DNA from: an uncultured Muribaculaceae bacterium
Lineage (GTDB): Bacteria > Bacteroidota > Bacteroidia > Bacteroidales > Muribaculaceae
Length of the DNA: 9,409 nt
Assembly (NCBI GenBank): GCA_910579605.1
Contig: CAJTUG010000015.1
Coordinates: 32,505 to 41,913 of the forward strand
Reading direction: 5' to 3'
Shown: piece by piece, positions 1 through 6,704 of the stretch
Position numbering within the stretch: position 1 is the stretch's first letter
How the letters are laid out: each line of letters begins with the position of its first letter
The notes under the pieces: model-generated
What the model was told of the DNA's origin: nothing
Database searches by the model: none
The model's input: the letters and a program-made list of their open reading frames with translations, nothing else
Program-made: the position numbers and the translations under genes

Positions 1-1
1 G

Positions 2-331
2 GCCGCCCAACTCATGGAGGTTAAGGTGACAGAAGAAGATTTGAAAGCTTTTGCCCGAATCTTTGCTATGAGCCAACTCCAACAATATGGAATGGGAGCA
101 ATGGCTGAACAGATGGCAGATTATTATGCTGAAAACTTGCTTAAAGACGAGAACCAGCGTCGCCATATAGCACGTGAAGCATTCAGCGGACAATTGTTCA
201 ACAAGATACACAACGCAGTGTCTTTGAACGAAAAGACTGTGAGCCTTGATGAATTCCGCACTATCGTCGCTGCATTGAATGCAACCACTGCACCCGAACA
301 AGCTGCAGATGAAGCTGCTGCAGAAGCTTAA
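2..331 (+). CDS. tig: Trigger factor, C-terminal fragment (5' end outside window)
   Basis: Trigger factor is the ribosome-bound chaperone and prolyl isomerase that meets nascent chains at the exit tunnel. Only the last 109 codons are visible; the frame is open to the left edge, so the internal ATG at 14 is not the real start. The visible part resembles the end of the alpha-helical C-terminal chaperone domain: a TEEDLKAFA segment, an AMSQLQQYGMGAMAEQM stretch, then helices ending in a VSLDEFRTIV motif like the SIDEF motif I recall from Bacteroides homologues. The tail is Ala/Glu-rich (ADEAAAEA), as is common for trigger factors. The ribosome-binding and PPIase domains cannot be checked. The gene is followed by a strong terminator, so the tig transcript ends here and clpP/clpX, often found after tig, do not follow. 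Identity rests on family-style recognition of a poorly conserved domain. Confidence 0.8.
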   Translation, partial: AAQLMEVKVTEEDLKAFARIFAMSQLQQYGMGAMAEQMADYYAENLLKDENQRRHIAREAFSGQLFNKIHNAVSLNEKTVSLDEFRTIVAALNATTAPEQAADEAAAEA

Positions 332-351
332 TCATTAAAAATTTGACATAT

Positions 352-394
352 AACAGACTGTGTTGTAGTTATATTACGACACAGTCTGTTTTTT
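352..394 (+). terminator. Intrinsic terminator after tig
   Basis: A perfect 12-bp inverted repeat (352-363 with 379-390, AACAGACTGTGT) extends inward through five more pairs including two G-U wobbles (to 368/374), leaving a 5-base loop at 369-373. A run of six T follows at 389-394. It lies 20 bases after the tig stop, the expected place for a Rho-independent terminator. It separates tig from dxr. Confidence 0.93.
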
Positions 395-434
395 GATTGC
401 ATAGAGCTTTAGGTGAGGTTGAGAAAATAGGTGT

Positions 435-464
435 TTTGAAAGTGAAATTTTTTTAGTATTTTTG
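435..464 (+). promoter_or_regulatory. Predicted Bacteroidetes-type promoter for dxr operon
   Basis: TTTG at 435-438 and TATTTTTG at 457-464 match the Bacteroidetes housekeeping sigma factor pattern (-33 TTTG, -7 TAnnTTTG). The spacer is 18 bases, about one base shorter than the usual 19-21. Transcription would begin near 470, giving a leader of about 100 bases before the GTG of dxr. It sits just downstream of the tig terminator, where a new promoter is needed. Confidence 0.65.
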
Positions 465-506
465 CGGAATAAAGTCATGCTAATAAAATTGATTTCTTTT
501 CAGATA

Positions 507-524
507 TTATCCTGATGAGGATAA
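507..524 (+). other. Small hairpin in dxr leader
   Basis: TTATCCT (507-513) and AGGATAA (518-524) form a perfect 7-bp stem around a 4-base GATG loop. No T-run follows, so it is not a terminator. It lies between the predicted transcription start and the dxr start codon, 46 bases before the latter. It could be a leader structure or a dyad protein-binding site; the role is unknown. Confidence 0.45.
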
Positions 525-527
525 GTT

Positions 528-584
528 ATGAGAAGGAAAGTATTTTTTGCGAATTATAAAAGACACCTAAGTGAAAGAGTATAA
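528..584 (+). CDS. Possible 18-codon upstream ORF overlapping the dxr start
   Basis: An ATG at 528 opens an 18-codon frame (MRRKVFFANYKRHLSERV) ending in TAA at 582-584, inside dxr and in another frame from it. The overlap with dxr is 14 bases. The peptide is basic and matches no family I know. No ribosome-binding site stands out, and a frame this short arises easily by chance. It is listed because it lies within the predicted leader, and its translation would carry ribosomes past the GTG start of dxr, so it could affect dxr expression. Confidence 0.15.
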   Translation: MRRKVFFANYKRHLSERV

Positions 585-1731
585 GCGAATAGCAGTATTG
601 GGAGCGACTGGTTCTATAGGTCGCCAAACTCTTGACATAATATCTGAACACCCTGAACGTTATAGAGCTACCGTTTTGACAGCCGGCAGCCGTGTGGAAG
701 ATCTTATCACAGCGGCAAAAAAATTCAGACCCTCACTTGTGATTATAGGAAAGGAGGAGTTATTAGGCCGCCTAAAGGAAGAATTAGATCCGCTCGGCAT
801 TGAATGTGCAGCCGGTTCAAAAGCTCTTGAAGAATGTGTTGACCATCCTGAGATAGACATGGTTCTGACGGCAACAGTGGGCTATAGCGGTTTAGCTCCT
901 ACCGTACGCGCAATAAAAAACGGGAAAGACATTGCTTTGGCAAATAAGGAAACTCTTGTGGTTGCCGGAAATTATATCAATAGTTTGTTATCTGAATCTA
1001 AGTCACGTTTATATCCGGTAGACTCTGAACATTCTGCAATAGCTCAATGTCTGGCAGGAGAAGATATAAATTCTGTGAGCCGTCTTCTCATTACAGCATC
1101 TGGAGGGCCGTTCAGAACGTGGACTGCAGAAGCCATGGCTGTTGCCGAAGCGAAGGATGCACTTAAACATCCTAAATGGAACATGGGAGCTAAGATAACA
1201 ATAGACTCCTCTACCCTTTTGAATAAGGCATTTGAAATAATAGAAGCACACCATCTATTCGGTATCAAGGCAGAGAAAATCAAGGCTGTAGTTCATCCTC
1301 AGTCTATAGTTCACTCTATGGTAGAGTTCGACGACGGTGCAGTAAAGGCGCAACTCGGCGTTCCCGACATGCATCTTCCCATAGCCTATGCCCTTGGAGA
1401 AAGCAGCAGGCTTAAAGGCGCAGAACGGAAGCTAAGTCTTAAAGATTACTCTACGTTAACGTTTGAAGAGCCTGATATACAACGTTTCCCGTGTCTTGGC
1501 CTTGCCTACCGAGCCTTGCACGAAGGAGGGACAACAGCTTGCACTATAAATGCTGCCAATGAGGTTGCGGTATCAGCTTTTTTACGCGGGGAGATACGAT
1601 TTGGCAGGATATATCCGTTGATATCAGAAACACTTGAAAGAACATCGTTTATATCTAATCCTGAATATTCCGATTATGTTGCCATCAATGAAGAGGCACG
1701 GAAAAAAGCGGAGGAGATATTGAGAAATTGA
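571..1731 (+). CDS. dxr: 1-deoxy-D-xylulose 5-phosphate reductoisomerase
   Basis: Dxr converts DXP to 2-C-methyl-D-erythritol 4-phosphate with NADPH, the first committed step of the MEP isoprenoid pathway, in the cytoplasm. At 386 residues it is near the usual length (about 380-400). Visible motifs: the NADPH-binding GATGSIG at 11-17; ANKETL at 124-129; the metal-binding DSEHSA at 151-156 (D151, E153) with E222 in the LLNKAFE segment as third ligand; SGGPFR at 177-182; and the flexible active-site loop with H200, W203 and M205, equivalent to E. coli H209, W212 and M214. All key residues are present. The start is GTG: an in-frame TAA occupies 568-570, directly before it, and no other start fits ahead of the Rossmann motif. 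No clear Shine-Dalgarno site precedes it. rseP follows after 4 bases, so cotranscription is very likely. Confidence 0.97.
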   Translation: MKEYKRIAVLGATGSIGRQTLDIISEHPERYRATVLTAGSRVEDLITAAKKFRPSLVIIGKEELLGRLKEELDPLGIECAAGSKALEECVDHPEIDMVLTATVGYSGLAPTVRAIKNGKDIALANKETLVVAGNYINSLLSESKSRLYPVDSEHSAIAQCLAGEDINSVSRLLITASGGPFRTWTAEAMAVAEAKDALKHPKWNMGAKITIDSSTLLNKAFEIIEAHHLFGIKAEKIKAVVHPQSIVHSMVEFDDGAVKAQLGVPDMHLPIAYALGESSRLKGAERKLSLKDYSTLTFEEPDIQRFPCLGLAYRALHEGGTTACTINAANEVAVSAFLRGEIRFGRIYPLISETLERTSFISNPEYSDYVAINEEARKKAEEILRN

Positions 1732-1735
1732 AAAT

Positions 1736-3178
1736 ATGGAATTATTGGTAAAAGCTGCGCAACTTGTTCTTGCGCTTGTGATATTGGTTACTATCCATGA
1801 ATTCGGGCATTATATATTTGCTCGGATGTTTGGTGTTAAAGTAAACCGATTTTATTTGTTTTTCAATCCTTGGTTTTCATTGTTGCGCTACAATCCGAGG
1901 AGCGGTAAACTGGAGGTTATAGCCAGCAACGACAAAGACGGAAACCCCAAGAGTTGGGCAAGTTTTCAAGTAAACAAACCTCATGAAATCCGCAAAGACG
2001 GAAAACCAACCTGGCGCGATACGATTTATGGTTTAGGATGGTTGCCCTTAGGCGGATATTGTGATATTGCCGGAATGATAGATGAAACTAAAGACGCTTC
2101 GCAACTTGCAAGCGAGCCTCAAAGTTGGGAATTCCGGAGTAAACCTGCATGGCAGCGTTTGTGTGTCATGGTTGCCGGAGTCTGCCTTAATTTCTTGCTT
2201 GCAATATGCATATATATCGGCATTGCTTTCCATTGGGGAGACGACGTGATCCCCTACCAATCTATGACTGAAGGAATGGACTTTGCGCCAGAACTACAAG
2301 CTGCAGGCTTTAAAAATGGAGATATCCTGATGGCTGTAAACGGCAAAAATCTTGAGGCTACAGATTATTCCACAGGATGGGATCTGCTCCAACCAGGTGC
2401 TAAGGTTGCGGTGAAACGTAATGGCGAAATAATTGAAATTGCTGTTCCAGATTCTTTGATACTCCAAGCGGCAAGCAAGGGGAAAGAATGGCGTCCTATG
2501 AGTATGCGTATCCCTGTCTATGTTGCAAAATTGCAATCGGGAGAACCGGCGCAATTAGCTGGGATACAACGTGGCGACAGGATTCTAAAAGTTGGTGACG
2601 ATACAGTTCCGGCCATAAGCGAATTTTTGCCTGTGTTAGCGGAACATAAGGGAGAAACTTTAGATATGCTTGTAGTGCGCAGCGATGGAAGCGAAAGCAT
2701 ATTACCCGTTGGCATCAATGAATATGGAAAAATTGGCATCCAAATGTTGTCGCCACTTGAAATATTCGACAGAGAGACGATAAATTACAATTTGTGGGAA
2801 TCAATACCACGAGGCTGGGAAATCGGCACTTCTACCCTTGGCACTTATGTATCGTCCTTGAAATTGATTTTTACAAAAGAAGGCGCACAGAGTCTTGGCG
2901 GATTCGGTACATTGGGCGATTTATTCCCGTCGCAATGGAATTGGTATAGTTTCTGGCAAATTACGGCTTTTCTATCTATTATCTTGGCATTTATGAATAT
3001 TATTCCTATACCTGGTTTGGACGGTGGCCACACTTTGTTCCTTCTTGTAGAAATGGTTTCACGCCGAAAGCCAAGTGATAGATTTTTGGAAATTGCCAAT
3101 ACGGCAGGCTTTTTCTTTTTGATATTGTTGCTTTTATATGCCAACGGCAACGACATTTATAGATTTTTCTTGAAATGA
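1736..3178 (+). CDS. rseP: RseP-like site-2 zinc metalloprotease (M50), inner membrane
   Basis: This is an intramembrane zinc protease of the RseP/site-2 family, which in E. coli cuts anti-sigma factor RseA and remnant signal peptides. The zinc motif HEFGH lies at 21-25 in the first membrane segment (about 5-20 onward). GGY is at 106-108, followed by a second hydrophobic segment at about 143-166. Two PDZ domains follow, about 175-240 and 258-330 (second with GDRILKVGD at 280-288). NIIPIPGLDGGH at 421-432 supplies the third zinc ligand (D429), and a last membrane helix spans about 456-469. The distance from HEFGH to GGY is about 85 residues, about 40 more than I recall for E. coli RseP; the extra part is hydrophilic, at about 53-95. 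ATG at 1736 is 4 bases past the dxr stop. The natural substrate in this organism is unknown. Confidence 0.94.
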   Translation: MELLVKAAQLVLALVILVTIHEFGHYIFARMFGVKVNRFYLFFNPWFSLLRYNPRSGKLEVIASNDKDGNPKSWASFQVNKPHEIRKDGKPTWRDTIYGLGWLPLGGYCDIAGMIDETKDASQLASEPQSWEFRSKPAWQRLCVMVAGVCLNFLLAICIYIGIAFHWGDDVIPYQSMTEGMDFAPELQAAGFKNGDILMAVNGKNLEATDYSTGWDLLQPGAKVAVKRNGEIIEIAVPDSLILQAASKGKEWRPMSMRIPVYVAKLQSGEPAQLAGIQRGDRILKVGDDTVPAISEFLPVLAEHKGETLDMLVVRSDGSESILPVGINEYGKIGIQMLSPLEIFDRETINYNLWESIPRGWEIGTSTLGTYVSSLKLIFTKEGAQSLGGFGTLGDLFPSQWNWYSFWQITAFLSIILAFMNIIPIPGLDGGHTLFLLVEMVSRRKPSDRFLEIANTAGFFFLILLLLYANGNDIYRFFLK

Positions 3179-4380
3179 AAGATACAGAATTGCCAGTATT
3201 AAAATTGCGTAAGGGTAAAGAAGATTCCCTTGACCGCTTTCACCCATGGGTTTTCTCGGGAGCTTTAATGCATATGCCTCAGCCCGGAGAAGACGAAATA
3301 GAAGAAGGCGACCTTGTTACTATATCGACACATGACGGCAGAATCGTAGGCACAGGCCATTTCCAAATAGGGTCTATTGCTGTGAGAATGCTGACCTTTA
3401 GTCCAGATGAGGCTGTTGACGAAGATTTTTATGGGCGCAGGCTTGAACAAGCGTGGGAACTGAGAAAGGCTTTAAATCTCAAGCGTGAAGATAATACAGC
3501 GTTTCGGCTCGTACATGGTGAAGGCGACTTTCTCCCGGGGCTTGTTGTGGACGTATATGGTCCTACAGCAGTAATGCAAGCGCATTCGCCTGGTATGCAT
3601 TTTGCACGCGATATTATAGCACGGAGATTGGTCGCACTGAAAGATGCGGGTATTGAAAACGTATATTATAAATCGGAAACGACTTTGCCCTATAAAGCAC
3701 AACTGGATCCTCACAATGATTATATATTGGGGCATTTTGCAGGAGATACCGCTATGGAGAATGGATTTACATTCCATGTGGACTGGTTAAGAGGACAGAA
3801 GACAGGTTTTTTTGTAGATCAACGAGACAACCGCAGCCTATTGCGGCAATACTCAAATGGACGCAAAGTCCTAAACATGTTCTGTTATACAGGAGGTTTC
3901 TCCTTGGCTGCATTGGCAGGCGGTGCAAAAGAGGTTGTTTCTGTAGATTCGTCTGCTAAAGCGATATCTCTTACAGACGCGAATGTCGCTTTGAATTTCA
4001 ATGACGGACGACATAGATCTTCGGCAGAAGATGCTTTTAAATTCTTAGATAATATGGGAAAAGATGAGTACAATTTAATAGTTCTTGACCCTCCGGCTTT
4101 TGCCAAGCACCGATCTGCTCTTAGAAATGCACTACAAGGCTATCGTCGTCTTAATGCCAAAGCATTTGAAAAAATAGCTCCAGGAGGGATTCTGTTCACT
4201 TTCTCTTGCTCGCAGGCGGTGAACAAAGAACAATTCAGGTTGGCCGTTTTCTCGGCAGCGGCCTCGACGGGTCGTAGGGTGAGGATTCTTCACCAGATGA
4301 CTCAACCGGCGGATCATCCCGTCAACATATACCATCCCGAAGGTGAATACCTTAAAGGACTCGTATTATACGTAGAATAA
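3175..4380 (+). CDS. rlmI: RlmI-like class I SAM-dependent 23S rRNA (cytosine-C5) methyltransferase
   Basis: E. coli RlmI makes m5C1962 in 23S rRNA. The protein here has 401 residues against 396 for RlmI. The N-terminal part (about 7-75, with HPWVFSGAL at 23-31) is a PUA-type RNA-binding domain. A middle region ends in GQKTGFFVDQRDNR (207-220). The Rossmann methyltransferase domain carries SAM motif I FCYTGGFS at 236-243, an acidic VVSVDSS at 254-260, DPPAFAK at 305-311 and TFSCS at 342-346, where C345 is the likely catalytic cysteine. The end, ADHPVNIYHPEGEYLKG at 379-395, closely matches the RlmI C-terminus as I remember it. Its ATG overlaps the rseP TGA (ATGA at 3175-3178), suggesting translational coupling. 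The family is clear; the exact target base is inferred from RlmI and unproven here. Confidence 0.88.
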   Translation: MKDTELPVLKLRKGKEDSLDRFHPWVFSGALMHMPQPGEDEIEEGDLVTISTHDGRIVGTGHFQIGSIAVRMLTFSPDEAVDEDFYGRRLEQAWELRKALNLKREDNTAFRLVHGEGDFLPGLVVDVYGPTAVMQAHSPGMHFARDIIARRLVALKDAGIENVYYKSETTLPYKAQLDPHNDYILGHFAGDTAMENGFTFHVDWLRGQKTGFFVDQRDNRSLLRQYSNGRKVLNMFCYTGGFSLAALAGGAKEVVSVDSSAKAISLTDANVALNFNDGRHRSSAEDAFKFLDNMGKDEYNLIVLDPPAFAKHRSALRNALQGYRRLNAKAFEKIAPGGILFTFSCSQAVNKEQFRLAVFSAAASTGRRVRILHQMTQPADHPVNIYHPEGEYLKGLVLYVE

Positions 4381-4397
4381 CCCCCAATCAAATAATA

Positions 4398-4454
4398 ATG
4401 AAAAAAATAGTATTACTTTCTGCAATGGCTATGACATTGATGGCCTCGTCGTGC
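4398..4454 (+). other. Lipoprotein signal peptide coding segment of DPP III
   Basis: Codons 1-19 encode two lysines after the start Met (MKK), a hydrophobic core rich in Val, Leu, Ala and Met, and a lipobox-like ASSC ending at C19. Position -3 is Ala rather than Leu, which Bacteroidetes lipoboxes tolerate. Signal peptidase II cleavage before C19 is inferred. Confidence 0.8.
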
Positions 4455-6407
4455 AGCAAAACGCCTCAGAAGGCTGAGGCCGATGATTTTCCGTATGTGG
4501 TAGATCGTTTTGCCGACATTGAGGTGCTCCGCTACAAAGTACCCGATTTTGATAATTTATCGGTTAAACAAAAGGCTTTGATATATTATCTCACACAAGC
4601 CGCTCTTTGGGGACGCGATATATTGTGGGACCAAAACAACCGATATAACCTTGCTATAAGGGATTTGCTGGAGAATGTATACACAAACTACAACGGCGAC
4701 AAAAACAGTGCTGACTGGAAAGCTTTCGACACTTATATGAAACAGGTTTGGTTTGGCAATGGTATACACCACCATTATTCAACAGACAAATTTGTTCCCG
4801 GATTCAGCCGAGAATTCTTTGAAGGCCAAGTAGCAGCACTTCCGCAAGTGCCTGAAAACGTGACAGAGCTCATGGATGTCATATTTGACCCATCTATAGC
4901 AAGCAAGCGTGTGAACCAGGCCGAAGGCGAAGACCTCATCGCCACAAGCGCTAACAACATGTATGCACCTGGGATTACCCAAGCAGAAGTAGAGGCCTAT
5001 TACAGCAAGTTAAAAAAAGCAGACGATCCAACACCAATTTCGTATGGTTTGAACACTCGCATGAACCGCGACGAGAAAGGTAATCTATATGAAGAACCAT
5101 ATAAACTTGGCGGTTTGTATTCAAGTGCTATAGAGCACATAGTGGCAAATCTCGACAGTGCGTCACAATATGCAGAAAATCCGGCACAAAAGAAAATCAT
5201 CAATTCTCTTATAGAATTCTATACAACAGGCGATTTGGCCACGTTTGACCGCTATTCTATTGAGTGGGCAGAAGACACCGTATCGCAAGTTGATTTTATA
5301 AACGGTTTCATTGAAAGCTACGGCGACCCTATGGGCATGACCGGTTCTTGGGAATCTATCGTAAATTTCAAAAACATTGAAGCAAGTGAACGTACAGAGA
5401 CATTAAGCGCAAATGCTCAATGGTTTGAAGACAATTCTCCTGTTGATTCCCGATTCAAAAAAGATAAGGTTAAAGGTGTGTCGGCAAAAGTTATCACAGC
5501 GGCGATCCTTGCCGGCGATTCTTATCCTGCAACTCCCATAGGTATCAATTTACCAAATGCCAATTGGATCAGAGCGGCACACGGGTCAAAATCTGTGACT
5601 TTGGAAAACATAACACAAGCCTACGATGCGGCATCGCATGGTTCTGGGTTTAACGAAGAATTTGTGATAGACGAACCTACACGCAAACTTATTGATGACT
5701 ATCTGTTCATTACAGACAATCTCCATACCGATTTGCATGAGTGCCTCGGTCACGGATCTGGAAAACTTCTTCCCGGTGTTGATCCTGATGCGCTGAAAGC
5801 ACATGGTTCTACAATTGAAGAAGCCCGTGCAGACTTGTTTGCTCTTTATTATCTCGCAGATCCAAAACTTCTGGAAATAGGACTTTTAGACAATCCGGAA
5901 GCATATAAAGCAGAATACTACAAGTATATCCTCAATGGCATGATGACACAACTTATGCGTATTGAGCCAGGTAAAAATGTAGAAGAAGCACACATGCGTA
6001 ACCGTAAACTTATTGCCGAATGGTGCTATGAGAAGGGTAAGGAAAACAACGTAATAGAAATAGTGAAAAAAGACGGGAAATCTTTTATCCGAATCAATGA
6101 CTATGAAGCGTTGCGTGGTTTGTTTGGCCAACTTCTTGCTGAAATCCAACGCGTTCGCTCAGAAGGAGATTATGCCGCTGCTTGCGAGCTTGTAGAGAAA
6201 TATGCCGTAAAAGTCGACCCCGAATTGCATAAAGAGGTTTTAGACCGCTACGCATCTCTCTCGATAGCTCCCTACAAGGGATTTGTTAATCCTGTATATA
6301 GTCTGGAAAAAGACAATGAGGGCAATATAACAGATGTTAAGGTTTCTTACACTGAAGATTATCCGTCACAGATGTTGCGTTACTCTCGCGAATATAAGGG
6401 TCTCTAA
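4398..6407 (+). CDS. Dipeptidyl peptidase III (peptidase family M49), predicted lipoprotein
   Basis: M49 enzymes are zinc metallopeptidases that release dipeptides from the N-terminus of short peptides. At 669 residues this fits the Bacteroides type, which I recall at about 675. The zinc site is HECLGH at 447-452 followed by GSGK, with EEARAD at 474-479; the ligands would be H447, H452 and E475, and E448 the catalytic base. Cys replaces a hydrophobic residue in the usual HELLGH; I recall the same HECLGH in the characterised B. thetaiotaomicron enzyme. The N-terminus (MKKIVLLSAMAMTLMASSC) is a lipoprotein signal with C19 as lipidated residue, so the enzyme likely acts in the periplasm or at the membrane; residues after Cys (SKTP) lack an acidic surface-export signal. 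It starts 17 bases after the rlmI-like gene with no terminator between, and ends before a strong terminator, so it is probably the last gene of the dxr run. Confidence 0.95.
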   Translation: MKKIVLLSAMAMTLMASSCSKTPQKAEADDFPYVVDRFADIEVLRYKVPDFDNLSVKQKALIYYLTQAALWGRDILWDQNNRYNLAIRDLLENVYTNYNGDKNSADWKAFDTYMKQVWFGNGIHHHYSTDKFVPGFSREFFEGQVAALPQVPENVTELMDVIFDPSIASKRVNQAEGEDLIATSANNMYAPGITQAEVEAYYSKLKKADDPTPISYGLNTRMNRDEKGNLYEEPYKLGGLYSSAIEHIVANLDSASQYAENPAQKKIINSLIEFYTTGDLATFDRYSIEWAEDTVSQVDFINGFIESYGDPMGMTGSWESIVNFKNIEASERTETLSANAQWFEDNSPVDSRFKKDKVKGVSAKVITAAILAGDSYPATPIGINLPNANWIRAAHGSKSVTLENITQAYDAASHGSGFNEEFVIDEPTRKLIDDYLFITDNLHTDLHECLGHGSGKLLPGVDPDALKAHGSTIEEARADLFALYYLADPKLLEIGLLDNPEAYKAEYYKYILNGMMTQLMRIEPGKNVEEAHMRNRKLIAEWCYEKGKENNVIEIVKKDGKSFIRINDYEALRGLFGQLLAEIQRVRSEGDYAAACELVEKYAVKVDPELHKEVLDRYASLSIAPYKGFVNPVYSLEKDNEGNITDVKVSYTEDYPSQMLRYSREYKGL

Positions 6408-6453
6408 AAATTTCTTAAGTGACTCAAAATTCTAAATTAGTATAAATAAGCAT

Positions 6454-6494
6454 AAAAACGCGTTTGCTATTTAAACATACAAACGCGTTTTTTT
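6454..6494 (+). terminator. Intrinsic terminator after the DPP III gene
   Basis: A perfect 13-bp inverted repeat pairs 6454-6466 (AAAAACGCGTTTG) with 6480-6492 around a 13-base loop. Three further pairs are possible past a bulged C at 6467. Seven T lie at 6488-6494. It is 46 bases after the stop codon of DPP III and closes the upstream transcript before the ppdK promoter. The A-run at its left side means it may also work on the opposite strand, although no gene converges on it. Confidence 0.92.
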
Positions 6495-6550
6495 ATTTAT
6501 ATGCAATAAATGCCCACAATGAGTGAATTATAAATTGGTAGAGGCCAATA

Positions 6551-6564
6551 TATTCCGCAAAAAT
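6551..6564 (-). repeat. 14-base element shared with the dxr promoter region
   Basis: Read on the - strand this is ATTTTTGCGGAATA, identical to 458-471 on the + strand, which covers most of the dxr -7 box and the bases after it. On the - strand here it is preceded by C rather than T, so the -7 box would be CATTTTTG, and I see no TTTG at the right distance. It may be a weak antisense promoter, a shared regulatory site, or chance. Confidence 0.3.
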
Positions 6565-6581
6565 GCAATTAGAGACAAAAA

Positions 6582-6613
6582 TTTGGCTATTCGTCAATTT
6601 TTTCGTAAATTTG
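6582..6613 (+). promoter_or_regulatory. Predicted Bacteroidetes-type promoter for ppdK
   Basis: TTTG at 6582-6585 and TAAATTTG at 6606-6613 match the -33 and -7 elements of Bacteroidetes housekeeping promoters with a 20-base spacer, squarely in the expected range. Transcription would start near 6619-6621, giving a leader of about 85 bases. It follows the DPP III terminator, so ppdK should have its own transcript. Confidence 0.8.
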
Positions 6614-6623
6614 CAAAACACAA

Positions 6624-6650
6624 AAGAACCTGCGAAACATAAGGGTTCTT
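6624..6650 (+). other. Hairpin at the predicted 5' end of the ppdK transcript
   Basis: AAGAACC (6624-6630) pairs with GGTTCTT (6644-6650), plus a possible T-G wobble inside (6631/6643), leaving an 11-base loop. No T-run follows. It begins within a few bases of the predicted transcription start, where a stem can protect an mRNA from 5'-end decay. It could equally be a dyad operator just downstream of the promoter. Confidence 0.45.
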
Positions 6651-6670
6651 GGCCTGACATTTAAACACAA

Positions 6671-6682
6671 ATCAAATTTGAT
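6671..6682. promoter_or_regulatory. 12-bp perfect palindrome upstream of ppdK
   Basis: ATCAAATTTGAT is exactly self-complementary. It sits 22 bases before the ppdK start codon, inside the predicted leader. It could be a site for a dimeric regulator; AT-rich palindromes also occur by chance in such spacers. No regulator is encoded in the window. Confidence 0.25.
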
Positions 6683-6704
6683 ACAAATCATAAATAACCA
6701 AACA

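Larger units (their letters stand above)
395..570. other. dxr upstream region
   Basis: Apart from the predicted promoter at 435-464, the hairpin at 507-524 and the weak 18-codon frame from 528, this stretch is AT-rich and shows no gene, tRNA or known riboswitch. An AGAAGGAAAG stretch at 531-540 resembles a Shine-Dalgarno site but is 30 bases from the dxr GTG, too far to serve it. Confidence 0.6.

Noticed and set aside
14..331. A separate 105-residue small protein starting at ATG 14
   Set aside because: The frame is open upstream to the window edge and the sequence reads as the end of trigger factor, so the ATG is internal.
4362..4372. Short inverted repeat CGTATTATACG near the end of the RlmI-like gene, as a possible terminator or promoter
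   Set aside because: It lies within the coding sequence, has no usable loop or T-run, and does not match the promoter pattern; its position is explained by the last codons.
6534..6549. Inverted repeat ATTGG/CCAAT in the gap before ppdK
   Set aside because: Only 5 bp in the stem, no T-run, no repeat elsewhere; chance is enough.
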